In this document: positions 36,025 to 45,900 of the stretch, piece by piece | How the letters are laid out: each line of letters begins with the position of its first letter | Position numbering within the stretch: the stretch's first letter is position 1 | Assembly (NCBI GenBank): GCA_900318865.1 | Contig: ONMF01000007.1 | Span: forward strand, 62,001 to 126,000 | DNA: 64,000 nt | Origin: an uncultured Prevotellaceae bacterium | GTDB lineage: Bacteria > Bacteroidota > Bacteroidia > Bacteroidales > Muribaculaceae | Reading direction: 5' to 3' | Translations under genes and position numbers: made by a program | Notes under the pieces: generated by a model | Told to the model about the DNA's origin: nothing | The model's input: only the letters and a program-made list of their open reading frames with translations | Databases searched by the model: none

Positions 36025-37338
36025 ATGAAAACAAAACCCGACCTTAGTTTCAACCAACTGTGGAACATCAGTTTCGGTTTCTTCGGCGTCCAGATTGCCT
36101 ATGCATTGCAAAGTGCCAACATCAGCCGCATTTTCGCCACGCTTGGCGCCGACCCCCACAACCTGAGTTACTTCTGGATTCTGCCGCCGCTCATGGGCAT
36201 GGTGGTGCAGCCTCTGGTGGGTCTGTTCAGCGACAAGACGTGGACACGCTTCGGCCGCCGCATCCCCTATCTGTTTGTGGGTGCGGCTGTGGCCGTGATT
36301 GTGATGTGCCTGCTGCCTAACGCCGGCTCGCTGGGACTGACGGTGGCCAGCGCCATGACCTTCGGCCTGATTGCACTCATGTTCCTCGACACCAGCATCA
36401 ACATGGCCATGCAGCCGTTCAAAATGATGGTGGGCGACATGGTGAACGAGAAGCAGAAAGCCAAGGCCTACAGCATCCAGTCGTTCCTGTGCAACGCCGG
36501 CTCGCTGGCTGGCTATGTGTTCCCGTTCCTCTTCGCGGCCATTGGCATCGCCAATACCGCCCCCGAGGGTGAAATCCCGGCATCGGTCAAGTGGTCGTTC
36601 TACGTGGGCGCCGCCATCCTGATTCTGTGCGTGCTCTACACCACGGCCAAGGTCAAGGAATACACTCCCGCCCAGATGGCCGAGTTCCAGGCTGCCGCCA
36701 TTGCCGGCGACGAGAAATCGGACGAATCGACGGCCGAAAGCAACAAGGCCCACGCATGGAAGGTGTTCTTCGAGGTGGGACTGGTGCAATTCTTCTGCTG
36801 GGCCGCATTCATGTACATGTGGACTTACACCAACGGCACCATCGCCGACACCGTGTGGCACACCGCCGACACCGCCAGCGAGGGCTATCAAACTGCCGGC
36901 AACTGGGTGGGCATCCTCTTTGCCGTTCAGGCCATCGGCAGCGTGATTTGGGCTGTGGTGCTGCCGCAGTTCAAAAACATCAAGGTGGCCTATGCACTGA
37001 GCCTGGTCATCGGCGGCATCGGCTTTGTGATGGTTCCCTACTGCACCAATCAGTACCTGCTATTCGTGCCCTACTTCCTCATCGGCTTCGCCTGGGCCGC
37101 CATGCTGGCCATGCCGTTCACACTCGTGACCAACGCCCTGGAGGGCAGCAAGTACATGGGCACCATGCTCGGACTGTTCAATTGCACCATCTGCATCCCG
37201 CAGATTGTAGCCGCCGCACTGGGTGGCGTGCTGCTCTCGGCCTTCGGCTCGGTGCAGGGCAACATGCTCATCCTGGCAGGCATCCTGCTCGTGGTGGGCG
37301 CCGCCTGCGTGTTCATCATCCAAGAGAAAAAGAAATAA
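36025..37338 (+). CDS. MFS sugar transporter (GPH/SLC45-like, probable maltose/maltodextrin uptake)
   Basis: 437 residues with about twelve membrane helices. The signatures are NISFGFFGVQIAYALQSAN in helix 1, the PLVGLFSDKTWTRFGRRIPY loop between helices 2 and 3, and GSKYMGTMLGLFNC near the C-terminal half. Proteins of this type sit beside SusA- and MalQ-like genes in many Bacteroidetes and are taken to import maltose or maltodextrins across the inner membrane by proton symport. The gene lies between susA and malQ, 28 bases before malQ. Substrate assignment is by family and context. Confidence 0.88.
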   Translation: MKTKPDLSFNQLWNISFGFFGVQIAYALQSANISRIFATLGADPHNLSYFWILPPLMGMVVQPLVGLFSDKTWTRFGRRIPYLFVGAAVAVIVMCLLPNAGSLGLTVASAMTFGLIALMFLDTSINMAMQPFKMMVGDMVNEKQKAKAYSIQSFLCNAGSLAGYVFPFLFAAIGIANTAPEGEIPASVKWSFYVGAAILILCVLYTTAKVKEYTPAQMAEFQAAAIAGDEKSDESTAESNKAHAWKVFFEVGLVQFFCWAAFMYMWTYTNGTIADTVWHTADTASEGYQTAGNWVGILFAVQAIGSVIWAVVLPQFKNIKVAYALSLVIGGIGFVMVPYCTNQYLLFVPYFLIGFAWAAMLAMPFTLVTNALEGSKYMGTMLGLFNCTICIPQIVAAALGGVLLSAFGSVQGNMLILAGILLVVGAACVFIIQEKKK

Positions 37339-37366
37339 CCACCTTTAGCTTAACCCAACAACTGCA

Positions 37367-40054
37367 ATGAAAATAAAATTCAATTTAGACTACAAGACGG
37401 TCTACGGAGAGGAAATAGTGCTCAACATGCTGTCGGCCGACGGCACGGTGGCCAAGCGCTATGACTTGAAAACCGTTGACGGCCGTCAGTGGCGCACCGA
37501 GGCCGATGTGACCGTGAACGACGACCAGCACATCGACTATTATTACAGCGTGGAGCGCAACGGCGTGCAACTGCGCCACGAGTGGCTGGTGGTGCCCCAC
37601 CGCCTCGACCTGAGTGCGACCAAGGCAGCCAAATACACCACCTGGGACCACTGGAACGACATCCCCGAGGACAGCTACCTCTACAGCTCGGCCTTCACCG
37701 ACTGCGTGGCCGCCCACGAGCACCACGACGTGCCCGAGACGCGCTATTCCAAGAGCATCCAGCTCAAGGTGCGCGCCCCGCAACTGCGCGTGGGCGAGCG
37801 GCTGGCCATCATCGGCAATGAGGCCGCCCTGGGCGACTGGGACGGAACCCGCGCACTGCCCATGGTGGAACATAACTTCAACGAGTGGGTCATCACCCTC
37901 GACGCCTCCAAATTCAAGAACCCCATCATCGAGTTCAAATTTGCCATCATCGACAAGCCAGGTGATGCCAGCCCCATGTGGGAAACCGGCGACAACCGCC
38001 GGGTGGTGCCCACGGCCATGCGCGCCGGCGATGTGGTGGTCTATGAACTCAACCAGGCTTATTTCCCCGTCTATCCCGTCAAGCTGGCCGGCACGGTGGT
38101 GCCCATCTTCTCGCTGCGTAGCGACAAGAGTTTCGGCGTGGGTGACTTCGGCGACCTCAAGCGCATGATTGACTGGGTAGCCAGCACGGGCCAACGTGCC
38201 CTGCAGGTGCTCCCCATCAACGACAGCACCATCACCCACACCTGGACCGACAGCTACCCCTACAACAGCATCAGCATCTATGCCTTGCATCCGCAATACA
38301 TGGACTTGAACCAACTGCCGCCCCTGGCCGACAAAAAACGTGCCGCACAGTTCGAGGTCCTGCGCCAGGAGCTCAACGCCCTGCCGCAAATCGACTATGA
38401 GCGCGTGAACAACGCCAAGCACGAGTATCTGCACCTCATCTTCGAGCAAGAAGGAGCCGAGACGATGAAAAGCGAGGAGTTCAAGGCCTTTTTCGAGGCC
38501 AACAAAGACTGGCTGGTACCCTATGCCGCCTTCAGCCACTTCCGCGACGAATACGGCACGGCATCGTTCAGCCAATGGCCTGAGCACCAGACCTTCGACG
38601 ACGAGCTGCGCAAAGCCATGAGCAACGCCCGCACCAAGCTCTACAAGGCCGTGGCCTACTGGTACTTTGTGCAGTATCACCTCGACCGCCAGATGCGCGG
38701 GGCGCATGAGTATGCGCTCAGCAAGCATGTGGTGCTCAAGGGCGACATCCCCATCGGCATCAGCCGCGACGGCGTGGAGGCCTGGGTGGAGCCTCGCTAC
38801 TTCAACCTCAACGGCCAAGCCGGCGCGCCGCCCGATGCCTTCAGCACCAACGGCCAGAACTGGGGTTTCCCCACCTACAACTGGGACGTGATGCTGGCCG
38901 ACGGCTGCTCGTGGTGGGTGAAGCGCTTCCGCAAGATGGCACAGTACTTCGACGCCTACCGCATCGACCACGTGCTGGGCTTCTTCCGCATCTGGGAAAT
39001 TCCCATCGATGCCGTTCACGGACTGCTGGGCCAGTTCTCACCGGCACTGGGCATGAGCGCCGACGAAATACGCGGCTACGGCCTGAACTTCCAGGAGGAG
39101 CTGATGACCAAGCCCTTCATCGCCGACTGGGTGCTGGAACGCATCTTCGGACCGCACGCCAATCACGTGCGTGAAACCTATGTGGAGCGCGTGCACGACG
39201 ACATCTACCGCATGCGCCCGGCCTTCGACACACAGCGCAAGGTGGAGGCCTTCTTCAAAGGCCGTGAGAGCGCCGACGACATCTGGATTCGCGACGGACT
39301 GTACGCACTCATCAGCAATGTGCTCTTTGTGCGCGACCGCAAGAACCCCGACCTGTTCCATCCGCGCATCTCGGTGCAGTACGACTTTATCTACGAAGCA
39401 CTCTACGACAACGACAAGCAGGCCTTCAACCGCCTCTACAACGACTACTACTACCGGCGCAACAACGACTTCTGGTACCACGAGGCCATGAAGAAACTGC
39501 CCAAGCTGGTGCAGGCCACACGCATGCTCGTCTGCGCCGAGGATCTGGGCATGGTGCCCGACTGCGTGGCATGGGTGATGAACGAGCTGCGAATCCTGAG
39601 TCTCGAAATCCAGTCGATGCCCAAGGACAACCACCTGAAGTTCGGCAATCTCATGAGCAACCCCTACCGCTCGGTGGCCACCATCTCCACCCACGACATG
39701 AGCACCCTCAGGCAGTGGTGGGACGAGGACTGGGAGCAGACTCAGCAATACTACAACACCGTGCTGTGGCGAGGCGACGCCGCACCGCACCCACTGCCCG
39801 GGTGGCTGGCCGACGACATCGTGCGCAACCACCTCAACTGCCCGTCGATGCTGTGCCTGCTGTCGCTGCAAGACTGGCTCTCAATCGACGACGAGCTGCG
39901 CCTGCCCGACCCCAATGCCGAGCGAATCAACATCCCGGCCAATCCGCGGCACTACTGGCGCTACCGCATGCACATGACCATCGAGCAGCTCATGCAGGCC
40001 GACGCCTTCAATAACCATGTGAAAGAGTTGATTACACAAAGTGGACGCAAATGA
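37367..40054 (+). CDS. malQ: 4-alpha-glucanotransferase (GH77) with N-terminal CBM20-like modules
   Basis: 895 residues, no signal peptide, so cytoplasmic. Two N-terminal starch-binding CBM20-like modules (about 1-110 and 125-230; the second has the typical NEAALGDWDGTRALPM) precede a GH77 domain with a long insertion. This is the DPE2-like layout seen in plant DPE2 and in Bacteroidetes MalQ. Catalytic residues: Asp534 nucleophile (YRIDHVLG), Glu725 acid/base (CAEDLGMVP) and Asp777 (STHDM). It would disproportionate maltodextrins and release glucose after import. Its stop overlaps the pulA start by 4 bases (ATGA), so the two are translationally coupled. Confidence 0.95.
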   Translation: MKIKFNLDYKTVYGEEIVLNMLSADGTVAKRYDLKTVDGRQWRTEADVTVNDDQHIDYYYSVERNGVQLRHEWLVVPHRLDLSATKAAKYTTWDHWNDIPEDSYLYSSAFTDCVAAHEHHDVPETRYSKSIQLKVRAPQLRVGERLAIIGNEAALGDWDGTRALPMVEHNFNEWVITLDASKFKNPIIEFKFAIIDKPGDASPMWETGDNRRVVPTAMRAGDVVVYELNQAYFPVYPVKLAGTVVPIFSLRSDKSFGVGDFGDLKRMIDWVASTGQRALQVLPINDSTITHTWTDSYPYNSISIYALHPQYMDLNQLPPLADKKRAAQFEVLRQELNALPQIDYERVNNAKHEYLHLIFEQEGAETMKSEEFKAFFEANKDWLVPYAAFSHFRDEYGTASFSQWPEHQTFDDELRKAMSNARTKLYKAVAYWYFVQYHLDRQMRGAHEYALSKHVVLKGDIPIGISRDGVEAWVEPRYFNLNGQAGAPPDAFSTNGQNWGFPTYNWDVMLADGCSWWVKRFRKMAQYFDAYRIDHVLGFFRIWEIPIDAVHGLLGQFSPALGMSADEIRGYGLNFQEELMTKPFIADWVLERIFGPHANHVRETYVERVHDDIYRMRPAFDTQRKVEAFFKGRESADDIWIRDGLYALISNVLFVRDRKNPDLFHPRISVQYDFIYEALYDNDKQAFNRLYNDYYYRRNNDFWYHEAMKKLPKLVQATRMLVCAEDLGMVPDCVAWVMNELRILSLEIQSMPKDNHLKFGNLMSNPYRSVATISTHDMSTLRQWWDEDWEQTQQYYNTVLWRGDAAPHPLPGWLADDIVRNHLNCPSMLCLLSLQDWLSIDDELRLPDPNAERINIPANPRHYWRYRMHMTIEQLMQADAFNNHVKELITQSGRK

Positions 40055-41973
40055 AAAACATCATCATCTTTTCGTTGCTTCTCGCTCTCATCGTCCCTCA
40101 AGTGGCCATGGCGCGAGATGAGGTGAACTACACGCCACAGGGCTCGCACTTCGAGCTGCTCACACTGGGCAGCGCGCAAGCCGTGAAACTGCGGCTTTAC
40201 GACGCAGGTGCAGCCGGCAAGGTAGTGAAAACCGTAAGCCTCAAGGCAGCATCGCAGCCCGATGGCTACAAACTGTGGAGCGCCGACGTGAAGGGCGACC
40301 TGAAAGGGCGCTTCTACACCTTCGACGTGAAGTACGCCGGCAAGTTCCGCGGCGAGACACCGGGTGTGTGGGCCAAGGCGGTGGGAGTGAACGGACGGCG
40401 CGGAGCCATTGTCGATATGCGCGACACCGACCCCCAGGGCTGGGAGCGAGACCGCAGGCCACGCGTGGCACCGCACGACTGGGTCATCTATGAGATGCAT
40501 CATCGCGACTTCTCCATCGATGCCAGCTCGGGGCTGGAGCACAAAGGAAAATTCCTGGCACTCACCGAGCCGCGGGCCATCGAGCACCTGCTGCAACTGG
40601 GCGTGAACGCGGTGCACATCCTGCCGTCGTTCGACTATGCGTCGATCGATGAGTCGAAGCTGGAACTCAACCGCTACAACTGGGGCTACGACCCGCTCAA
40701 CTACAATGTGCCCGAGGGCGGCTACTCGACCGATCCTGCCAACCCCAACGCCCGCATCCGCGAGTTCAAGCAGATGGTGCAGGCTCTGCACAGTGTGGGC
40801 ATCAAGGTGGTGCTCGACGTGGTCTACAACCACACGTTCAACATCGAGGGCAGCAACTTCCAGCTCACGATGCCCGACGAGTTTTTCCGCAAGAACCCCG
40901 ACGGCACCTACAGCAACGGCAGCGGTTGCGGCAACGAAACGGCCAGCGAGCGCCCCGTCATGCGCAACTACATGATTGAGAGCGTGAAATACTGGGTCGA
41001 CGAATACCACATCGATGGATTTCGCTTCGACTTGATGGGCGTGCACGACATCGCCACGATGAACGCCATCCGCCAGGCCGTGCCCGACGACATCTTTATC
41101 TACGGCGAGGGCTGGAGTGCCGGCTCATGCGCCTACCCCAACGAGAAACTGGGTATGAAGGCCCACATGAAGCAGATGCCCGGCATCGCGGCATTCAGCG
41201 ACGACATCCGCGACGCCCTGCGCGGCCCCTTCAGCGACGACACCAAGCCGGCATTCCTGGCGGGCCTGCCCGGACATGAGGAAAGCATTAAAATGGGCAT
41301 CGTGGGAGCCATCGAGCATCCGCAGGTGGATTATTCCAAGGTGAACTACAGCAAGGAGCCGTGGTGCCTGCAGCCCACTCAGATGATTAGCTATGTGAGC
41401 TGCCACGACGACATGTGCCTTGTGGACCGCCTCAAAGCCAGCATCCCGGGCATCTCCATGCCCGAGCTCATCCGTCTCGACCTGCTGGCACAGACGGCTG
41501 TCCTCACCTCGCAGGGTGTGCCCTTTATCCTCAGTGGCGAGGAAATGCTGCGCACCAAGCAGGGTGTTCACAACAGCTTTGAGAGCCCCGACGAAATCAA
41601 CCACCTCGACTGGACCGGCATCGAGCGCTACCCGCAGGTGATGGCCTATTATCAAGGGCTCATCGCCATGCGGCACCGGCATCCCGCCTTCCACATGGGG
41701 CAGGCCGACCTCGTGCGCAGCAAGCTGCGCTTCCTTCCCACGCAAGACTGCGTGGTGGCCTTCCACATCGACGGGCGCGGCATCAAGCGCGAGAGCTGGA
41801 ACGATATCTACGTGGTACTCAACGCCAACAAGAAGGCTGTCACCGTCGACGTGCCGCAAGGCCCCTACGCCGTGGTGTGCCGCAGTGGCGTGTGCAGCGA
41901 GCGCGGGCTGGGCTCGGTGCAGGGCGGCAAAGTCACCGTCCCCGCCCAGTCGGCCCTCATCTTCCACAACTGA
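40051..41973 (+). CDS. pulA: type I pullulanase (GH13)
   Basis: 640 residues with an N-terminal signal peptide (about 1-21). The signature YNWGYDP of type I pullulanases is at 209-215. Catalytic residues: Asp327 (GFRFDLM), Glu353 (YGEGW) and Asp453 (SCHDD). It has a small CBM48-like N-terminal domain (about 25-135) and no CBM41. It removes alpha-1,6 branches from maltodextrins in the periplasm or outside, which complements susA and malQ. It is the last gene of the operon, overlapping malQ by 4 bases, and is followed by a strong terminator. Confidence 0.95.
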   Translation: MKNIIIFSLLLALIVPQVAMARDEVNYTPQGSHFELLTLGSAQAVKLRLYDAGAAGKVVKTVSLKAASQPDGYKLWSADVKGDLKGRFYTFDVKYAGKFRGETPGVWAKAVGVNGRRGAIVDMRDTDPQGWERDRRPRVAPHDWVIYEMHHRDFSIDASSGLEHKGKFLALTEPRAIEHLLQLGVNAVHILPSFDYASIDESKLELNRYNWGYDPLNYNVPEGGYSTDPANPNARIREFKQMVQALHSVGIKVVLDVVYNHTFNIEGSNFQLTMPDEFFRKNPDGTYSNGSGCGNETASERPVMRNYMIESVKYWVDEYHIDGFRFDLMGVHDIATMNAIRQAVPDDIFIYGEGWSAGSCAYPNEKLGMKAHMKQMPGIAAFSDDIRDALRGPFSDDTKPAFLAGLPGHEESIKMGIVGAIEHPQVDYSKVNYSKEPWCLQPTQMISYVSCHDDMCLVDRLKASIPGISMPELIRLDLLAQTAVLTSQGVPFILSGEEMLRTKQGVHNSFESPDEINHLDWTGIERYPQVMAYYQGLIAMRHRHPAFHMGQADLVRSKLRFLPTQDCVVAFHIDGRGIKRESWNDIYVVLNANKKAVTVDVPQGPYAVVCRSGVCSERGLGSVQGGKVTVPAQSALIFHN

Positions 41974-41998
41974 CAACCCTGCCATCCCATTCAACCAG

Positions 41999-42033
41999 AG
42001 CGGCCATCGGAAAGCAATTCTCCGATGGCCGCT
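41999..42033 (+). terminator. terminator after pulA
   Basis: A perfect 13-base stem (AGCGGCCATCGGA / TCCGATGGCCGCT) with a 9-base loop, followed by TCCTTTGTCT. Ends the maltodextrin operon. Confidence 0.7.
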
Positions 42034-42090
42034 TCCTTTGTCTGAAAGAAAAACCTCGCGCATCACGCCATGCATTAGCCAATATTTTAT

Positions 42091-42098
42091 TATCTTTG
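42091..42098 (+). promoter_or_regulatory. -7 box for the structured RNA
   Basis: TATCTTTG with a TTAG (weak -33) about 16-19 bases upstream. Transcription would start near 42105, just before the long gene-free stretch 42105-42427. Confidence 0.5.
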
Positions 42099-42104
42099 CA
42101 TCAA

Positions 42105-42361
42105 TCTTCTGGTTTGAGTTTTGTACTCAGCCAGTAAGAACAACATATTTAAGTAGCGTTTTTGCTTTATCCTTCCACTGGAATTCGCCAAAATTTTTAT
42201 CGAAGGGATAAGCAGTACACGACGCTCATGTGTGCCTATACACCTCCCCCACTTGACATAGGAGGGAACAGTATATCGGCATCGCGTGGGGGATACTGTT
42301 TGTTTTCGATAGGGCGTTTGGCGATGCCTCAGTGGAGATATTCAGAAAAGTTCCCACGCTC
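42105..42361 (+). ncRNA. rod-like structured RNA, candidate 6S RNA (Bacteroidales-1 type)
   Basis: No gene fits this 320-base stretch. It starts with a small hairpin (CTGG...TGAGT / ACTCA.CCAG, about 42110-42133). Then four nested pairings form a rod: 42176-42192 with 42317-42334; 42198-42204 with 42305-42311; 42210-42217 with 42294-42301 (one G-U); and TCCCCCAC 42245-42252 with GTGGGGGA 42286-42293. Outside them AGCG near 42154 can meet CGCT near 42357-42360. A 27-base unpaired bulge lies at 42218-42244. Size and shape suit 6S RNA, which mimics an open promoter and binds RNA polymerase; the published Bacteroidales-1 motif has been proposed as the 6S of this group. A competing pair, 42267-42274 with 42293-42300, exists. 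It could instead be a leader of the lipoprotein gene. Ends are approximate. Confidence 0.6.
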
Positions 42362-42427
42362 TTATTTACTATTAACTTTTAAACTATTGCCAAATTCGGG
42401 GGACTCAAGCGGCAAACAGATTAAAAA

Positions 42428-42895
42428 ATGAAAAAACATGACATCAAACTCCTGTACCTGCTGCTGACGCTCCTATTGTCGGTGGCCATGACCGCTTGCG
42501 GTGACGATAAAGATGAACCTGGCGGAGAGAACAATTCTTCCTATACCGAGCGACTTGTCGGAAACTGGAAATTCAGCAGTGGCACCGAGACGGTGGCCGG
42601 ATATACTTTTGATTTCACCGCATCCCAACTGAACAGCATGAAACGCGACCTGGAGTCGGCCACGGGCCAAAGCATCACCATTTGGGACGAAACGCTCTCT
42701 TTCACCACCAAGAAAGTGAATGGGGTGAACTACAAGGTAAAGGGCATAGAACTCCTTCTTGACGGCATCGAAAAATCCGACGGATTAAAAATCACCATCA
42801 AACGCCTTGACGCTGCCACGCTGGTGCTGCATGAGGACTTCTCACAGATGGTGGGCGAGACGTTTGTCGCCGACATGGAATACAAGAAGCAATAA
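42428..42895 (+). CDS. small lipocalin-like lipoprotein
   Basis: 155 residues. The signal sequence ends in MTAC (lipobox, Cys24). The mature part is a short beta-rich domain beginning RLVGNWKFSSGTE, as in the lipocalin-like lipoproteins common in Bacteroidetes; no ligand can be named. The LRR-dockerin gene follows after 20 bases, so the two are probably cotranscribed, and the pair may act together at the surface. The leader upstream is the structured RNA stretch. Confidence 0.8.
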   Translation: MKKHDIKLLYLLLTLLLSVAMTACGDDKDEPGGENNSSYTERLVGNWKFSSGTETVAGYTFDFTASQLNSMKRDLESATGQSITIWDETLSFTTKKVNGVNYKVKGIELLLDGIEKSDGLKITIKRLDAATLVLHEDFSQMVGETFVADMEYKKQ

Positions 42896-42915
42896 CCATC
42901 AAAACACAACAATCC

Positions 42916-45900
42916 ATGAAAAGATATCTTTTACTCAAATCCTATTTACTGTTGCTTCTTCTGGCAAGTGGCAACCAAGCTTTGGCCTATGACTTCATGT
43001 ACAATGGCTTGGCATATAATATCGATGGTGACGGCACGTCGGTCTATGTGACCTACACTGTGAACAACAGCAGCAACTATGGCGGAAGCCTCACTAATGT
43101 GGTGATTCCCAGCCAAATCAAGCTCGATGGAAATGTTACTTACAATGTCACAGGCATCGGACAAAGCGCGTTTTCCCAGTGTTCCAATCTGCAAAGCGTC
43201 ACTATCCCGGCCAGCGTCAAAACAATAGGTAGCAGTGCTTTTTATAATTGCAATGCTATCAAGTCGGTTTATGTGGCATCGCTCGACGCGTGGTTCAAGA
43301 CCACTCTCACGGGTGCCATCACCAGTAGCCACGACCTCTATGCCAATAACCAAAAGGTCACCAGCCTCACCATCCCATCGTCCATAACGAGCATAGGAAT
43401 GCACCTGTATGGCGTTACCAGTGTGACAAGTGTCACCATCCCCAACACCGTGACCACCATCGGTAGCCAGGCGTTTGCCGGTTGCTCCAATCTGGCCACT
43501 GTGAACATGGGCACAGGCGTGAAATCAATTGGCGACGGCGCTTTCCAGTACTGCTCCAAACTTACGGCCATCACCATCCCCGAGAGTGTGGAGACTCTGG
43601 GCGGCAGTGCTTTTTACGGCTGCTCCGGCATCAAAAAGCTCACCTGGAACGCAATAAATCTGAATTACAATGGCGACATCGATGCTGCCAACATAGAGCA
43701 GGTGACTATCGGCAACAAGGTGCAAACATTACCCTCCAACTTTGTGCGCACGGCGAAAATCACCAGCATTACGCTGCCCGCCAGTGTCAAGACCATCGGC
43801 CAACGCGCATTCGACCGCTGCACAGGCCTCATGTCGGTGGCCATTCCGAGCGGTGCCGCGGTGGGTTATCAAGCTTTCTACGGCTGCTCGGCATTGCAGA
43901 GTTTAACAATCCCCGCCACTATTGGAACTGTTGACAACACGGCATTTGGCGAGTGCCCCATCACGCAAGTCACTTGGAATCTCACCAACGGCAGTGGCAT
44001 GAACCAATTTCTCAACACCGGCAACATCACAAAGGTGACCATCGGCAGCAACGTGACCAGTCTGCCCAACAACTTTATGCAAAACGCCAAAATCAGCAGT
44101 GTCACCCTGCCGGCCAACCTCACTGCTATCAGCCAAAACGCATTCTATGGCTGCACCGGCCTGACCGGCATCAGCATACCCAACAAGGTTACCGAGATAG
44201 GAAATTATGCCTTTTACGGCTGTAGCTCACTTTCATCCCTCACAATTCCCGAACAGCTGACAACCATAGGGACCAACGTTTTCTACAACGCCCCTATCAG
44301 AAACCTCACTTGGAATGCCATCAGGTGCGGTGAGAATGGAGGCATGAACACTGCCAATATTACCAATGTCACCATCGGCAACAAAGTCCAGGTGTTGCCT
44401 AACTATTTCTTGAAAGGAGCGAGAATCACCAGTATTACTTTGCCGGCAAGTCTTAGCAGCATTTGGACCTCGGCTTTTCAAGATTGCTCGTTACTCACAT
44501 CCGTATCCGTTCCGTCGTCGGTAACTAATATTTGGAGTTATGCGTTTAGCGGATGTACTTCCTTGAAATCATTGGCTTTGCCATCGGGTCTCACAACTAT
44601 CAATCCTTACCTGTGCGACGGCTGCACAAGCCTCAAGTCCATTACCATCCCGAGCAATGTCAGCCAAATAGGTAACAATGCTTTCCAAAACTGCACCGGC
44701 CTGACAGCAATTAACATTCCTAATCAAGTCTCCACCATCGGAAGCAACGCTTTTTCGGGCTGCACCGGGCTGTCTTCACTGACAATTCCGGAAAACATCA
44801 CCTCCATTGGCAGCAATGCTTTCTCCTCGTGCAACAACATCAAGTCGCTCACCTGGAACGCAATCAACCTGACCACAAACGGCGGCATTTACACCAACAA
44901 CATCGAGAAAGTGACCATCGGCAGCAAGGTGCAGACTATTCCCGCCAATTTCGTGGCCAACTCCAAAATCACCGCCATAGCCTTCCCCACAAGTGTAAAA
45001 ACTATCGGCACTAACGCTTTTGACAACTGCACATCGCTGAAAGCCATCTCTTTCCCAACCGGCCTCACCTTGATTCCAAACTATATCTGCCGAGGATGTA
45101 CCGGCCTCACATCAGTTGTCTTTCCAACCAATGTTACAACCATTGGTGAGTATGCGTTCTATGGTTGCAAAAATTTGAGCAAAATTGTTTGGAACGAAAA
45201 GGTGACTGAAATCGGTGGCAGCGCATTCTCTGGTTGCGCATTAGTGGTGATTCGCATCCCCGCAAGTGTCACAAAAATAGGCAATTACGCTTTTTATAAT
45301 AATGACGCAAAAAAAATACGTAAGTATTCCAACAATATTTCTATTGGTTCAAAAGCTCTTCCAGAAAGCGGTGTTAATGGGAATCCATTTAGGTTATTGA
45401 TAGCTCCTACCGGTGCATATTGGGCGAATGTTTCACTGGATCCGAACACGAGTTTTGAGGTGGATGGAGTGACGTATGTGATTACCGACATGACCAATCG
45501 CAAGGTTCGGATTGTGGACATTGATGAGACTAAATGCCCGGCCGACATTGAAATCAAAAAGGTGAAGTACCGCAACGTGGAGTTCACTCCCTCTGAAATA
45601 GGATTGTGTGCTGCGGCGGGGAATTACACACTCCGTTCTGTTGCCACGGGTGCGACAGTCACGTCCCTGCCCTATTCTTCATTTTATAAATGTGACGCTT
45701 TGCGCACCGTGGATTTCGGGGCTGTCACCACGATTGATGAGTATGCTTTCGCCGAGTCTGCTTTGGGTAAGGTGTCACTGCCTAACTCGGTGACTGCTGT
45801 CAGCTCGCACGCGTTTGAGAACTGCAAGCAGATGCGGGAGTTTGTAACGGGCAATGGCATACCCTTTATTGATGAATATGTTTTGTCGGGCTGCTCGGCA

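Noticed and set aside
42105-42427. tmRNA or SRP RNA
   Set aside because: No tRNA-like ends, tag frame or SRP core motif were found; the nested rod fits 6S better.
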